Positions 1-10,390 are shown, counted from the stretch's first letter. The stretch is DNA of 36,152 nucleotides from Woeseiaceae bacterium (GCA_013043165.1 JABDOQ010000038.1:1-36152), one strand, 5' to 3'. Made by a program: numbers and translations. The notes: generated by a model not told the origin, from the letters alone.

Positions 1-1794
1 CTCGAGTTCCGCGACGGACGTGCGGTCGTGCACAAACTGTCCGCCGCCGATGCGCGACGGCGTCGCTTCAGCCGTACCTATATGTCCGTGGTCGGTGCGC
101 TCGCGCTTGCCGCCATCTTCGTCTACGCCTACGACCAGAGTATCGGTTTGCCGCAGGCGGAACGCGCTGAACCTGTGGCGCGTCTGCCCGAAGCTCAGCT
201 ACCACCCATCGCCGAAAACGCGTTTGCCGTGCTGCCCTTCCTGAATCTCGACGGCAGCAGCGAAACACAGATTTTCGCCAACGGCCTGGTCGACGATGTC
301 ATCACGCAGCTATCGCGCGTGCCTGGCCTGCGAGTCGCCTCGCGCGGCGATGCGTTTACGCTTGCGCCGAACAGCGCATCGCAGGATGTTCGTGATCGCC
401 TGCGCGTGGCAATGTACCTCGAGGGCAGTGTCGAGATGGCTGCTGACAAGCTGCGCGTGACCGTACAGATGATCGATTCGGAAAACGGATTTCATGTGCT
501 GGCACGCAAATTCGATCGAACGCGCGAGGATTTTTTCGACATTCGCGATGAAATCACCAGCCTCACGGTCGCCAATGTTCGCGTTGCTCTCCCGCCCGGT
601 TTACGTTCGTCCTCGCTCAAGGTAATCGAGGATCCGTCGCTGGATGCTTACGTACTTTATCGACAGGGCATCGAGGCATTTCGACAGCCAACGTCCATTG
701 ACACGCTGGCGTCGGCACTCGGCTGGTTTGACGGGGCGTTGGCCGTCGATCCGGAATACGCGGCGGCGCTGGCCGGTAAGTGCGCCGTGTACGTCGATGG
801 CTACGGTGAAACGAACGACGCGTCATATATCGGCAATGCCGAAGCTGCGTGTTCTGCCGCGCTCGCATTGAATCCCAATCTCGAGATGGTGCATGCCGCG
901 CTGGGCCGCCTGTATATGACCACCGGCCAGTGGCAGGATGCCGAGACTGCGTACCAGGCGGCGCTTGCGATAGATCCGTCCAGCGTGGAATCACTCACCG
1001 GGCTGGGGACGATTTATGCGAGACAGAAGCGCCTTGATGAAGCCGAAGCGAGCCTGCGCAAAGCCGTCGATATTCACCCGGGCGACTATCGAGCCTACAA
1101 CCGGCTCGGCACATTCCTGTTTCAATCCGGTCGTTTTGAGGAAGCTGTCGAACAATACCAGTACGTCGTGGGACTGGAGCCCGGTGACATGAACGGCTAC
1201 GGCAATCTTGGCGGGGCCTACACCATTCTCGGCAACTTCCCTGCAGCAGCCAGTGCCTACCAAAAAGCGCTCGAGATTGAGCCGACCAAATCGACCTACA
1301 GCAATCTTGGACTTATGCATTACTACCTTGGCGACATGGACGCGGCGATCGAAAACCTGAATAACGCTATCGAGCTCCAGCCGAACGATTATCTTGCGAA
1401 GTCCAACCTGGGCGATGCGCTCTGGATCGCCGGACGCAGCGACGAGGCGAAGCGCGAGTTCGAAAAAGCCGAGCGGCTGATAGAAGCCGCGCTAAAGGTC
1501 AACCCCAACGATCCGTTTTCGATGATGGACCTGGCCTGGGTACGCGCGATGCTCGACAAGCATGAATCTGCCCGGGACCTGATGGACAGGTCGCGACGAC
1601 TGGCACCGGATGATCCGTACGCGTACTACTACGATGGCATGATATTTCTGCGTGCAGGCGATAAAGAGGCAGCGCTTGATGCACTCGAAACAGCCATCGA
1701 TAAGGGCTATTCACGGCAGATGCTAGCGGCCGAGCCGCATTTGGAAGCACTTCATGGTGATCCGCGATTCTCGGAGATCGTCCACGCCGAATAA
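1..1794 (+). CDS. TolB-like/TPR repeat protein with one membrane segment (5'-truncated by window)
   Basis: The reading frame is open from base 1, so the true start lies upstream of the window; the first usable start inside it is GTG at 28. About 20 residues after that GTG an arginine-rich stretch (ARRRRFSR) is followed by one hydrophobic helix (YMSVVGALALAAIFVYAY), giving a cytoplasmic N-terminus and a periplasmic remainder. Next comes a TolB/FlgO-like domain (about residues 65-190 from the GTG; FAVLPFLNLDG, IFANGLVDDVITQLSRVPGLRV), then about eight tetratricopeptide repeats to the C-terminus (motifs such as PSSVESLTGLGTIYARQKR and GDMNGYGNLGGAYTILG). This is the architecture of CadC-type transcriptional activators and adenylate-cyclase-like TPR proteins, whose missing N-terminus is usually a winged-helix domain; that part is inference. 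The ligand or target is unknown. Confidence 0.85.
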   Translation, partial: LEFRDGRAVVHKLSAADARRRRFSRTYMSVVGALALAAIFVYAYDQSIGLPQAERAEPVARLPEAQLPPIAENAFAVLPFLNLDGSSETQIFANGLVDDVITQLSRVPGLRVASRGDAFTLAPNSASQDVRDRLRVAMYLEGSVEMAADKLRVTVQMIDSENGFHVLARKFDRTREDFFDIRDEITSLTVANVRVALPPGLRSSSLKVIEDPSLDAYVLYRQGIEAFRQPTSIDTLASALGWFDGALAVDPEYAAALAGKCAVYVDGYGETNDASYIGNAEAACSAALALNPNLEMVHAALGRLYMTTGQWQDAETAYQAALAIDPSSVESLTGLGTIYARQKRLDEAEASLRKAVDIHPGDYRAYNRLGTFLFQSGRFEEAVEQYQYVVGLEPGDMNGYGNLGGAYTILGNFPAAASAYQKALEIEPTKSTYSNLGLMHYYLGDMDAAIENLNNAIELQPNDYLAKSNLGDALWIAGRSDEAKREFEKAERLIEAALKVNPNDPFSMMDLAWVRAMLDKHESARDLMDRSRRLAPDDPYAYYYDGMIFLRAGDKEAALDALETAIDKGYSRQMLAAEPHLEALHGDPRFSEIVHAE

Positions 1795-1803
1795 CCTGGT
1801 TTT

Positions 1804-1832
1804 CTGAAATTAGAAGCAAAACCCCGTATAAA
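1804..1832 (+). promoter_or_regulatory. Candidate sigma70 promoter for the lipoprotein gene
   Basis: CTGAAA (1804-1809) is separated by exactly 17 bp from TATAAA (1827-1832), matching 4/6 and 5/6 of the sigma70 consensus. It lies in the 77-bp gap after the TPR gene, about 40 bp before the lipoprotein start. It is read by eye only. Confidence 0.45.
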
Positions 1833-1871
1833 TACTATGCTTAAGGATATCCGAACGATTGGAGAACAATA

Positions 1872-2297
1872 ATGAAAAGAATCTTGCTCACAGCGTCGCT
1901 GGCATTTCTGGTATCCGCGTGTGCAACGCCCCCCGATCTGCGCGAAAAGTGTCCTGACAACAAGGGCAGATACACGGTGACCTTGTCGTACGGTGAGGGC
2001 GGGATCACGATTGCGCCCAAGAAGAAAGTAAAGAGAAAGTCGATTCTCGTCATCAAACTTGACGCCGACAAGAAATTCGAGGAGGCGAAGGTGACGACTA
2101 AAGGAGTCAGTGTCACTCCCACCACGCCAACGCCGCCGGACAAATCCTGGCTAGACGACGACGGAACGGAGAAGGCCGACAAGCGGCTGATCTATTGCGT
2201 CCCGAGCACGCCAGCGGGGGTCATCTACACCTACAAGTATTCCGTCGATATCGATGGTCTTGGCTATCTCGATCCCCGAATCGAGGTCACCTGGTAG
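1872..2297 (+). CDS. Small lipoprotein of unknown function
   Basis: This 141-aa protein begins with a lipoprotein signal peptide: MKR, a hydrophobic core, then the lipobox V-S-A-C with Cys17 as the predicted lipidated residue. Ala at +2 after Cys predicts outer-membrane sorting by the Lol rule. The mature part is Lys- and Thr-rich, with a basic patch (PKKKVKRKS) and a Pro/Thr-rich stretch (VTPTTPTPPDKSW), followed by a Tyr-rich C-terminus (VIYTYKYSVDIDGLGYL). I recognise no family. The ATG at 1872 has a good ribosome binding site (GGAG at 1861-1864) and a candidate promoter of its own. It is convergent with ald; the two share the region around the hairpin at 2303-2324. Confidence 0.8.
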   Translation: MKRILLTASLAFLVSACATPPDLREKCPDNKGRYTVTLSYGEGGITIAPKKKVKRKSILVIKLDADKKFEEAKVTTKGVSVTPTTPTPPDKSWLDDDGTEKADKRLIYCVPSTPAGVIYTYKYSVDIDGLGYLDPRIEVTW

Positions 2298-2324
2298 AAA
2301 AAAGGCCGGGCAAAAGCCCGGCCT
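2298..2324 (-). terminator. Intrinsic terminator of ald
   Basis: Perfect 9-bp arms AGGCCGGGC (2303-2311) and GCCCGGCCT (2316-2324) enclose AAAA. Read on the minus strand, the hairpin is followed by six T (2303-2298). It lies 36 bp beyond the ald stop. The hairpin could also slow transcription from the lipoprotein gene, but only the minus direction has a U-tract. Confidence 0.85.
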
Positions 2325-2359
2325 GAAACATGCCTGATCCCGAGGGGGATAAGAAGGGG

Positions 2360-3481
2360 TCAGGCAGCTTTGAGGGCATCCTCGGCGGAGAGATATTGGT
2401 AGCCGAGGTCATGGGCAACCGCCTCATGATTAACGTGCCCCGCGTGTACGTTCAATCCGTTGGCGAGATGCGGGTCACGCCTTAACGCCGCTTTCCAGCC
2501 ATGTCTTGCCAGCGCTTTGACAAACGGTAACGTCGCGTTGGTCAGTGCGAACGTGCTCGTGCGCGGCACAGCGCCAGGCATGTTCGTTACGCAGTAGTGC
2601 ACCACGTCATCGACGACATAGGTCGGCTCGGCGTGCGTCGTCGGACGACTGGTTTCGAAACAGCCACCCTGGTCGATCGAGATATCGACCATGACCGCAC
2701 CGGCGTTCATGTCCTTGACGTTTTGTGCCGTAACGAGTTTCGGCGCAGCCGCGCCCGCAACCAGTACCGCGCCGATAATCAAATCCGACTCGACGCTCAA
2801 TTCGTCAATGATGTGCTTGGTCGAGTAGACCGTGCGTACACGGCCGCCCCAGATGTCATCGAGCTGTCGCAGGCGGGGCAGCGAGCGATCCAGGATCGTT
2901 ACCGCGGCGCCTAAACCCACAGCCATGTCCGCCGCGTTCGCTCCGGCAACGCCGCCGCCAACGACCAGGACTTTCGCCGGCCTGACGCCCGGTACGCCAC
3001 CGAGCAGAATACCGCGGCCGCCGTTGGCCTTCTGCAACGCAAACGCACCGGCCTGGATTGACAGGCGACCCGCAACCTCCGACATCGGTGTGAGGAGCGG
3101 CAGAGAGCCGTCTTTCGCAGTGACGGTCTCATAAGCAATGGCCGTCGTGCCGGATTTGACCAGTGCTTCCGTCTGCGACGGATCGGCAGCAAGATGCAGA
3201 TACGTGAACAGGAATTGATCTTCGCGCAGCATCGCGCATTCGTTGAGCTGCGGCTCTTTTACCTTGACGATCATTTCGGACGTGGCAAACACTTCTTCGG
3301 CCGTGTCGACGACGGTCGCGCCCGCGGCAACGTAGTCGCCGTCACTCATGCCAATGCCTTCGCCGGCCCTGGTCTCTACGACAACCTCATGGCCGTCGTG
3401 CACGAGCTCGACCGCGCCAGCCGGCGTCATGCCGACGCGGAACTCGAGTGTCTTGATTTCTTTGGGTACTCCGACTTTCAC
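2360..3481 (-). CDS. ald: Alanine dehydrogenase
   Basis: NAD-dependent L-alanine dehydrogenase (L-alanine + NAD + H2O to pyruvate + ammonia + NADH), a cytosolic enzyme of the AlaDh/PNT family. The protein starts [10 protein letters not shown], the classic N-terminus of the family, and carries the substrate region ([17 protein letters not shown]), the nucleotide-binding glycine-rich loop ([21 protein letters not shown]) and [21 protein letters not shown]. The frame is open for 21 more codons upstream, but GTG at 3481 is chosen because GGGAG lies 7 nt before it and the resulting 373 aa matches the family length. It is divergent from an Lrp/AsnC gene, a common pairing in which the regulator senses an amino acid and controls ald. 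A clear terminator follows. Confidence 0.95.
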   Translation of the reverse strand: MKVGVPKEIKTLEFRVGMTPAGAVELVHDGHEVVVETRAGEGIGMSDGDYVAAGATVVDTAEEVFATSEMIVKVKEPQLNECAMLREDQFLFTYLHLAADPSQTEALVKSGTTAIAYETVTAKDGSLPLLTPMSEVAGRLSIQAGAFALQKANGGRGILLGGVPGVRPAKVLVVGGGVAGANAADMAVGLGAAVTILDRSLPRLRQLDDIWGGRVRTVYSTKHIIDELSVESDLIIGAVLVAGAAAPKLVTAQNVKDMNAGAVMVDISIDQGGCFETSRPTTHAEPTYVVDDVVHYCVTNMPGAVPRTSTFALTNATLPFVKALARHGWKAALRRDPHLANGLNVHAGHVNHEAVAHDLGYQYLSAEDALKAA

Positions 3482-3572
3482 TGGCTTTCTCCCTTCCCCG
3501 AATTTTATTGTTGTCTGTACACGATAACGCGGATATCGCGGCATTTGCTTGCAATATTACTGACAATAACCG

Positions 3573-3589
3573 GCAAATATGGCATTTTC
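3573..3589. promoter_or_regulatory. Candidate operator between ald and the Lrp-type gene
   Basis: A 17-bp imperfect palindrome (GCAAATATGGCATTTTC) with symmetric GnAAAT/ATTTnC half sites sits in an AT-rich 128-bp divergent region inside otherwise GC-rich DNA. Lrp/AsnC proteins bind AT-rich dyads of about this size. Binding is inferred, not shown. Confidence 0.35.
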
Positions 3590-3609
3590 TGTTTCCTTAT
3601 GGGCTTTTG

Positions 3610-4086
3610 ATGCAAGATTCCGCTATGAAGTTAGACAAATACGACAAGTTGATTCTCGATGCTCTGCAAAAAGACGGCCGCATCAGCAATGTGCAGCTCG
3701 CCGGACTGGTCAGCCTCTCCGAGTCCGCCTGCCTGCGGCGCGTCCGCGCGCTCGAGGAATCGGGCATGATCGATCGCTACGCCGCGCTCGTGAGCCAGCC
3801 GAAGGTAGGGCTTTCCGGCAACGTATTCGTAAACATCGGTCTGCACCGCGAGGAGGAAAGCGAGCTCGCCGCCTTCGAGCAGGCCGTGCGCAATATTCCC
3901 GAAGTCATGGAGTGTTATCTTATGACCGGGGAATTCGACTATCTCCTGCGAGTGGTCGTATCCGACATGGCTGACTTCGAACGCCTGCACCGGGATGCCC
4001 TGACGCGCTTGCCCGGTGTCGCTCGCGTAAATTCGAGTGTCGCCATTCGCACCGTACAAAAGAAAACCGAGCTGCCACTACACTAG
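3610..4086 (+). CDS. Lrp/AsnC family transcriptional regulator
   Basis: A feast/famine regulator of 153-158 aa: an N-terminal winged helix-turn-helix (LDKYDKLILDALQKDGRISN..LAGLVSLSESACLRRVRALEESGMI), followed by the RAM ligand-binding domain (VFVNIGLH..., EVMECYLMTGEFDYLLRVVV, FERLHRDALTRLPGVARVNSSVAIRTVQK). Possible starts are ATG 3610 and ATG 3625 (MKLDKYDK); neither has a strong ribosome binding site, and the longer ORF start at 3508 would add an un-Lrp-like extension. Divergence from ald suggests it responds to alanine or another amino acid and controls ald. It ends 3 nt before egtB, so it is probably co-transcribed with the ergothioneine genes, which is less usual. Confidence 0.9.
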   Translation: MQDSAMKLDKYDKLILDALQKDGRISNVQLAGLVSLSESACLRRVRALEESGMIDRYAALVSQPKVGLSGNVFVNIGLHREEESELAAFEQAVRNIPEVMECYLMTGEFDYLLRVVVSDMADFERLHRDALTRLPGVARVNSSVAIRTVQKKTELPLH

Positions 4087-4089
4087 ACC

Positions 4090-5339
<1,250 letters not shown>

Positions 5340-5343
<4 letters not shown>

Positions 5344-6263
5344 GTACACAGTTGAGAGAGATCATCGAGGGCCTGAGTCAGGAGCAGAAGACAATCTCGC
5401 CCAAATTCTTTTACGACGAAAGAGGCTCGCGGCTGTTCGACAAAATCACCGAGCTGCCCGAATACTACCTGACCGATGCCGAACTCGAGATCATGCAGAA
5501 CAACATCGACGAGATGGCGGCGCTCATCGGCAAAACGGCGAGCCTGATCGAGTTTGGCAGCGGCTCGAGCCTGAAGACGCGAATTCTGCTGGAAAACCTG
5601 GCTGACCTCGCCGCGTATGTGCCGGTCGACATATCGGAGGAACATTTGTTTTCGTCCGCGCGGCAAATTCGCGCCGAATTCCCCGGAATTGACGTACGGC
5701 CCGTTGTCGCGGACTTTACCAGGCCGTTTGCCTTGCCATCGCCGACAATTATGCCGATCAAGAATGTCGTCTATTTCCCCGGATCAACGATCGGCAACTT
5801 CAAGCACGAAACTGCCATGGATCTGCTGCGAGTAATGCATGACGAAGCCGGCGACGGCGGCGCGCTTCTCATCGGAGTCGATCTGCAGAAGGATCCTGAC
5901 ATCATCGATTCTGCTTACAACGATTCGGCAGGCGTCACCGCGGAATTTAATCTCAACATGCTGCGGCATCTGAACAAGAGCTATGACGCCAACTTCGATC
6001 TCGATGCTTTTGAACATAGCGCGACCTATGACGAGGATGAGGGACGCGTCGTCATCGAGCTGGTCAGCCAGGCTGACCAGACGTTTGAGATAGGTAACAA
6101 AGAATTTGCGATGACCGATGGTGAGACAATACTCACCGAGTATTCACACAAGTACACACTCGAAGGCTTTGCTCAAATGGCGAGCGAAGCAGGCTTCAGA
6201 GTGGAAAAAGTGTGGACCGACGCGTCAGGGCTGTTCAGCGTGCAATACTGCATCCGCAATTAA
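5340..6263 (+). CDS. egtD: L-histidine N-alpha-methyltransferase EgtD
   Basis: Trimethylates histidine to hercynine with three SAM, the first step of ergothioneine synthesis. The 307-aa protein shows the family N-terminus (SPKFFYDERGSRLFDKI..LPEYYLTDAE), the SAM motif EFGSGSSLKT, VYFPGSTIGNF (Asn equivalent to the histidine-binding Asn of mycobacterial EgtD), YNDSAGVTAEFN (conserved Tyr), and ILTEYSHKY, in which the Glu-x-Ser pair that contacts the substrate amine is intact. It starts on the ATGA shared with the egtB stop, so translation is coupled and the two enzymes are made together. The TAA stop (6261-6263) is followed at once by the 52-bp palindrome. Confidence 0.95.
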
Positions 6264-6315
6264 TGGGGACATTCTTAATTTAACGTATTAATACGTTAAA
6301 TTAAGAATGTCCCCA
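6264..6315. repeat. Perfect 52-bp palindrome filling the egtD-yggX gap
   Basis: Arms 6264-6289 and 6290-6315 are exact reverse complements (26/26, no spacer), starting TGGGGACATTC and meeting at ATT|AAT. The element begins on the base after the egtD stop and ends on the base before the yggX stop, so it occupies the whole intergenic space. Its core is AT-rich, unlike the flanks. It would form a long hairpin in either transcript, but no U-tract follows on either strand, so it is not a canonical terminator. GGGGAC-type ends suggest a REP/palindromic-unit origin; that is inference. Confidence 0.9.
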
Positions 6316-6585
6316 CTAACTCGGTGGGACGAATTCTTTCGGCGCGGCCGAGCCTTCGCCAAAAAAGAACTTCTCCATTTCGGATTCGAGAAACTTGCGT
6401 GCTTCGGGCTCGATCGGCGACAGGCGGTACTCGTTGATTAGCATGGTCTGATGGCCCAGCCATCGCTGCCACGCCTCTTTCGATACGTTGTCGTAGATGC
6501 GCTGCCCCAGATCGCCCGGGTACGGCGCGTAGTCGAGACCCTCGGCCCCTTCACCCAACATGACACATTTAATCGTGCGTGACAT
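6316..6585 (-). CDS. yggX: Fe(2+)-trafficking / oxidative-damage protection protein YggX
   Basis: An 89-aa member of the YggX family (Fe2+-trafficking protein), cytosolic, linked in enterics to protection of iron-sulfur clusters against oxidants. Family motifs are present: the N-terminal [53 protein letters not shown] block, then [17 protein letters not shown]. One difference is the residue at the usual conserved Cys near the N-terminus: Cys7 is kept here. It overlaps the 3' end of mutY by 17 nt and is the last gene of the asmA-START-mutY-yggX operon. The mutY-yggX pairing, with an iron-sulfur glycosylase next to an iron-handling protein, is common in Gammaproteobacteria. Confidence 0.95.
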   Translation of the reverse strand: MSRTIKCVMLGEGAEGLDYAPYPGDLGQRIYDNVSKEAWQRWLGHQTMLINEYRLSPIEPEARKFLESEMEKFFFGEGSAAPKEFVPPS

Positions 6586-7627
6586 TGCTACTCTTCTTTA
6601 GTTGGTCAATAAGTTTCTTAACCGGGGCGGCGATTCCGCCAGGCGGTGTTTCGTCGAGCCGGTACCAGGTCATATTGTCGCTGTCGGCTACTTTACGCAA
6701 AGGCGAGTCGACGCGCACCAGTATCGGCTGAATATCGAGATCGTAGTGGCTAAAGCTGTGGCGCATTGTTTGCCAGGGCTCGGTTGCTGTTACTTCACCG
6801 TTCAGCTTGTCCCGGCACCAGTCTTCGATAGTGCGCTCGCCGAGTTCGGGCAAACTCCAGAGTCCGCCCCAGATGCCCGCCTCGGGTCGCCGCTCCAGGT
6901 ACACGCGTTCACTGCTCTTTGCCATCAGCATCGTCGTTTGGCGCAGGGGCTTTTCCTTTTTTGGCTTGCGGCCCGGATAATCGTCAATGGTCCCTGTGGC
7001 ACAGGCCTTGCAGTCCTCATGCACGGGACAGCGACCGCAGGCGGGACTGCCGCGCGTGCACAGCGTTGCACCAAGATCCATGATGGCCTGCGTGTACTCA
7101 GCGCTGCGCTCCCTGGGCGTGCGCCTCTCGGCGAGGTCCCAGAGCCTCTTCGTCACGGTCGTTTTGCCGGGCCAGCCACCGATCGCATCATGACGAGCCA
7201 ACACTCTTTTGGCGTTGCCGTCGAGTATCGGGTGCCGTTGGTCAAGCGCAAGCGACAGAATAGCGCCCGCCGTTGACCGCCCGATGCCCGGCAATGCCAT
7301 CACGTCATCGATATCGGTCGGAAATACGCCGCCGAAATCGTCCCTGATTGTTCTTGCCGCCCGATGCAGGTTGCGCGCCCGCGCGTAGTAACCCAACCCG
7401 GACCAGTGATGTAGCACCTCATCCAGCTCAGCATCAGCCAGCGCCCTGGCTGTCGGAAAGCTCACTATGAAACGCTCGAAGTAGGGAATGACCGTCAGCA
7501 CCTGCGTTTGCTGCAGCATGATCTCCGATATCCAGATGCGATACGCGTCATCGCCCTGCTGCCACGGCAAATCCTTTCGCCCGTGCGTATCGAACCACGC
7601 CAGTAGCCGGTCGGAAAAACTAGTCAA
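6569..7627 (-). CDS. mutY: A/G-specific adenine DNA glycosylase MutY
   Basis: Removes adenine mispaired with 8-oxoguanine in base-excision repair. The 352-aa protein has [12 protein letters not shown] (catalytic Glu), the helix-hairpin-helix [25 protein letters not shown] (catalytic Asp), the 4Fe-4S motif C-x6-C-x2-C-x5-C ([17 protein letters not shown]), and a C-terminal Nudix-like 8-oxoG recognition domain ([29 protein letters not shown]). The start is a TTG at 7627 overlapping the upstream stop by 8 nt; no strong ribosome binding site is seen, so initiation is probably coupled. The start also fits the usual spacing to the conserved HGRKDLPWQ. Confidence 0.96.
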   Translation of the reverse strand: MTSFSDRLLAWFDTHGRKDLPWQQGDDAYRIWISEIMLQQTQVLTVIPYFERFIVSFPTARALADAELDEVLHHWSGLGYYARARNLHRAARTIRDDFGGVFPTDIDDVMALPGIGRSTAGAILSLALDQRHPILDGNAKRVLARHDAIGGWPGKTTVTKRLWDLAERRTPRERSAEYTQAIMDLGATLCTRGSPACGRCPVHEDCKACATGTIDDYPGRKPKKEKPLRQTTMLMAKSSERVYLERRPEAGIWGGLWSLPELGERTIEDWCRDKLNGEVTATEPWQTMRHSFSHYDLDIQPILVRVDSPLRKVADSDNMTWYRLDETPPGGIAAPVKKLIDQLKKSSNVTHD

Positions 7628-8201
7628 GTGTCGGAATCATCCGGGCCGGAATTTCCCGGGCGATCGCCTCGATTCTGTCGATGGCATCGGCGCCATTGTT
7701 CCTGAACTTGCGCTTGATCAGGTATGGCCCGATACCGGGCGGCACCCAGAAGTCGGGCTCCATCAGCAGCCGATACCTAACGACCGTGCCGCCCTTTTCG
7801 GCGGCGAAAGTCCAGGTCTCGTTGCTCAGCTTGAAGTCGCTGATCTCGGGATTTGCGAACGCACGCAGCTCCTCATTGACTTCCAGTTCGACATGACCCT
7901 GCCGCACAAAAGATCTGCAAAAAAACAGCAGGCAACCTTCGTTGCGTACGTAGTACCCGGGCCGACCATATTCATCGGCGGCAATGTCACGCGACTCTGC
8001 GATGACGCTGGAAAATTGCGTCGACAGGTCCCATTGCCTGAAAACCTCGAAGACCTGGTTCACCGTTGCATCGAACCAAACCTCGGACGCAACGGTATAG
8101 CGGCCCTTGTGATGCTCGACGTTGATACTGCGCATCTCCGCCGCGGCCGTCGCGTTCAGCCAAAGCAGCAGCGGCAGCACGAGTAATGCATGACGGCTCA
8201 T
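7620..8201 (-). CDS. Exported START/SRPBCC-like domain protein
   Basis: A 193-aa protein with a cleavable signal peptide (MSRHALLVLPLLLWLNATAAAE, likely cut after AAA). The mature part looks like an SRPBCC/polyketide-cyclase (START-like) fold: an initial strand and helix (ASEVWFDATVNQVFEVFRQWDLSTQFS), central strands with a CLLFFC pair of cysteines, and a long C-terminal helix (ADAIDRIEAIAREI). Such domains bind hydrophobic ligands; no ligand can be read from the sequence. It starts on the ATGA that ends asmA and overlaps mutY by 8 nt. Given its place next to asmA, an envelope role in lipid handling is a reasonable guess. Confidence 0.75.
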   Translation of the reverse strand: MSRHALLVLPLLLWLNATAAAEMRSINVEHHKGRYTVASEVWFDATVNQVFEVFRQWDLSTQFSSVIAESRDIAADEYGRPGYYVRNEGCLLFFCRSFVRQGHVELEVNEELRAFANPEISDFKLSNETWTFAAEKGGTVVRYRLLMEPDFWVPPGIGPYLIKRKFRNNGADAIDRIEAIAREIPARMIPTLD

Positions 8202-10390
8202 GTACCGAACAGATCCTTGAGCTTGTTCTTGACTTCGTCCTCGAGTTTTTCCTTCTCGGTTTGCTCTGCCGGTGCTTCTTCGGCCGGCGCCGTTTCATCA
8301 GGTGCGCCTTCGACGGGGGCCGCGGCTCCAGGATCACCGGCAGGCGGCGTTTTCTTGTCCCCGCCCAGCAGCTTGTCAAATACGCGGCTCTTGATTTCGT
8401 CCTCTACGCGTTTTTTCAGCAGCGCTTCGACGTTGGGCTTGACGCTCGGCGAAGTAATCGGACCCGTGATTTTCAGCGGAATAACGGCTTTCGTGAAATC
8501 GTTGAGCTCTGCTTCGGTCACATTTTTGAGGGACTCGGGGCGTTCGAGGACACGTGCGGTGAGATCATAGTTAACCGTTGCCGCGACCAGGTCGACGGTA
8601 CCGCGGCCGGTCATCTGCATAAAGGGCAGCTCCGCCGACAGGTCATCGTTACGCATCACGCCGTTGGTTACGACGCCGGTCGCGCTGATCGCGCTGAATC
8701 GCGTGCGTGGAGGTAATACGGGTTTCGGCGCTTCACCCCCTTTCAGCAATGCCCGGGCGCGGCGTAACTCGTACCAGATATCCGTTCCTTCATAGGTACC
8801 ATCGATCAGCTGGAAGGACATGTTGCCGCCCAGGGTTTTCTGCACAGCGGCCATGTCATCGCCGCGGCCGGTTAGGACGAAGCCGCCGTTGATCGTCCCC
8901 GTGATGTTCTCCTGTTTGAACAGGGCGCGCGTGAAATCCGCGAGGTTCACATTCTGAATTTTCTCGTCAACCGAAAGTACAGGAGTCGCACCCGATACAT
9001 CGATACGCACATCACCACTGTAGCTGCCGCCATAGAGGTCGGCGCTGACCGGATGAATTCGCATCCGGCCGCCGGCCGAATTCAGGCCGAGCACGACATT
9101 CTGGAACTCCATGCCGCCGAGCAGTGCGGCCGTGACGCGAAGGTTACCGCGCGCGTTTAGTGGCCGAATCAGGTCGGTGGGAATTTCTACCGGTACGGAT
9201 TCGCCCCTTGCTCCCTGCGACGCCTCCGCCGCGGGCTCCATGTACCGATTGAGATCGATCCGGTCGGCGCCGAGATCGAAGCGGTAGGCGCCACTGTCGC
9301 TCCGCGGTACCGAGAGGGTGCCTTTGAACGTTGTGTCATCGAGCTTGATCGTGACGCCGGTCATTTCCACGGCATTTGTTTTGAAGGCCGCTTTGGCATC
9401 GACGATAACGCGACTCAATGCGACCGGGTCGGCAGTTTCAGGCGCTTCGATATCGAGCAGGTGCATAACGCTTCTCGGTGAAAAAGCGTCCGTCCTGATC
9501 GTGGCAACGGGCTCAACCGACGCTGAATAGGAAAAAGGCTCGACCTCGGCCTCCAGGTCGATGCCCAGCAGCGTCATCGACACGGGCTGCATCGTCACCC
9601 TCTCTTTTTCGGTTTGAACTTCTATGCCACCGGTTTCGAACTTCAGGCTGGTCGGCGACGAGGCAATGCCCTCGACGACACCCTTTACGCGCAGCCCGTC
9701 GAAGAGCACGAGGCTCTTTTTCAAATCGAAGGACAGCTCCGTGTCCATTTCAATGTCGCCGCTAATCTTGTCGGGCTGCATCTCGAAATGAAATGCGCCG
9801 CTGGCCGGAACGGGTGTGCCGTCGTCGGACACACGGCCAAACTGCATGGTCATCCCGCTTAGTACGTAGGTATCACCGGACTGCCGGTCTTCGTACGTAA
9901 TGGTTGTGTCGCTGACATCGATGCCCGAGACTTCAACCGCCTTGCCGCTGTCGCTGCCGGCTTCGGTTTTTCCAGGCGCTTCGTCGGCAAGAAGATCGTC
10001 CCAGTTACTGCGACCTGCAGTATCCACCTCGAGATTGAGCGCCAATGCCGTCAGTTCCGCGGTGCCGATCGTAACCTCCTGGCGAAACAGCAGCGGCAGC
10101 AAACGAACGCTGAGCTTTGCCCGATCGAACTCTGCAAACGGCTTGTCGCCGAATCCGGGCGCGTTGCCCAGTGTCGTAGGTCCGATCTCTATCGCCAGCC
10201 AGGGGAAAAACGCGACGGACAGGTCTCCCTCGATCACGAGGTCGCGGCCGGTCCGGTCCTTCACGGCCCCGGCGATGTCATCACGGAAATCGTTGGCATC
10301 GAAGAACAGCAGAAAAAAGACAGCGCCAAGCGCAAAGACGGCAACGAACGCGGCGATCAGCCACGCGAGAATCTTGGTATATCGACCCAT
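8198..10390 (-). CDS. asmA: AsmA family protein
   Basis: A 730-aa envelope protein: an N-terminal transmembrane anchor (ILAWLIAAFVAVFALGAVFFLLFF), the AsmA N-motif (DIAGAVKDRTGRDLVIEGDLSVAFFPWLAIEIGPTTLGN), a long beta-rich periplasmic region, and the C-terminal AsmA-like domain (GTINGGFVLTGRGDD, GGNMSFQLIDGTYEGTDI, SATGVVTNGVMRNDDLSAELPFMQMTGRGTVDL). AsmA relatives form long hydrophobic grooves and are implicated in phospholipid traffic and outer-membrane assembly. The last 80 residues are a low-complexity Ala/Pro/Glu tail. AAGGGTT upstream serves as ribosome binding site. First gene of the asmA-START-mutY-yggX operon. Confidence 0.9.
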   Translation of the reverse strand: MGRYTKILAWLIAAFVAVFALGAVFFLLFFDANDFRDDIAGAVKDRTGRDLVIEGDLSVAFFPWLAIEIGPTTLGNAPGFGDKPFAEFDRAKLSVRLLPLLFRQEVTIGTAELTALALNLEVDTAGRSNWDDLLADEAPGKTEAGSDSGKAVEVSGIDVSDTTITYEDRQSGDTYVLSGMTMQFGRVSDDGTPVPASGAFHFEMQPDKISGDIEMDTELSFDLKKSLVLFDGLRVKGVVEGIASSPTSLKFETGGIEVQTEKERVTMQPVSMTLLGIDLEAEVEPFSYSASVEPVATIRTDAFSPRSVMHLLDIEAPETADPVALSRVIVDAKAAFKTNAVEMTGVTIKLDDTTFKGTLSVPRSDSGAYRFDLGADRIDLNRYMEPAAEASQGARGESVPVEIPTDLIRPLNARGNLRVTAALLGGMEFQNVVLGLNSAGGRMRIHPVSADLYGGSYSGDVRIDVSGATPVLSVDEKIQNVNLADFTRALFKQENITGTINGGFVLTGRGDDMAAVQKTLGGNMSFQLIDGTYEGTDIWYELRRARALLKGGEAPKPVLPPRTRFSAISATGVVTNGVMRNDDLSAELPFMQMTGRGTVDLVAATVNYDLTARVLERPESLKNVTEAELNDFTKAVIPLKITGPITSPSVKPNVEALLKKRVEDEIKSRVFDKLLGGDKKTPPAGDPGAAAPVEGAPDETAPAEEAPAEQTEKEKLEDEVKNKLKDLFGT

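Noticed and set aside
1..27. GTG at 28 as the true start of the TPR gene
   Set aside because: The frame is open through base 1 and the family normally has a cytoplasmic DNA-binding or catalytic domain before the membrane helix.
6264..6315. Palindrome as a classical rho-independent terminator
   Set aside because: No U-tract follows on either strand and the stem core is AT-rich; a hairpin barrier or mobile palindrome fits better.
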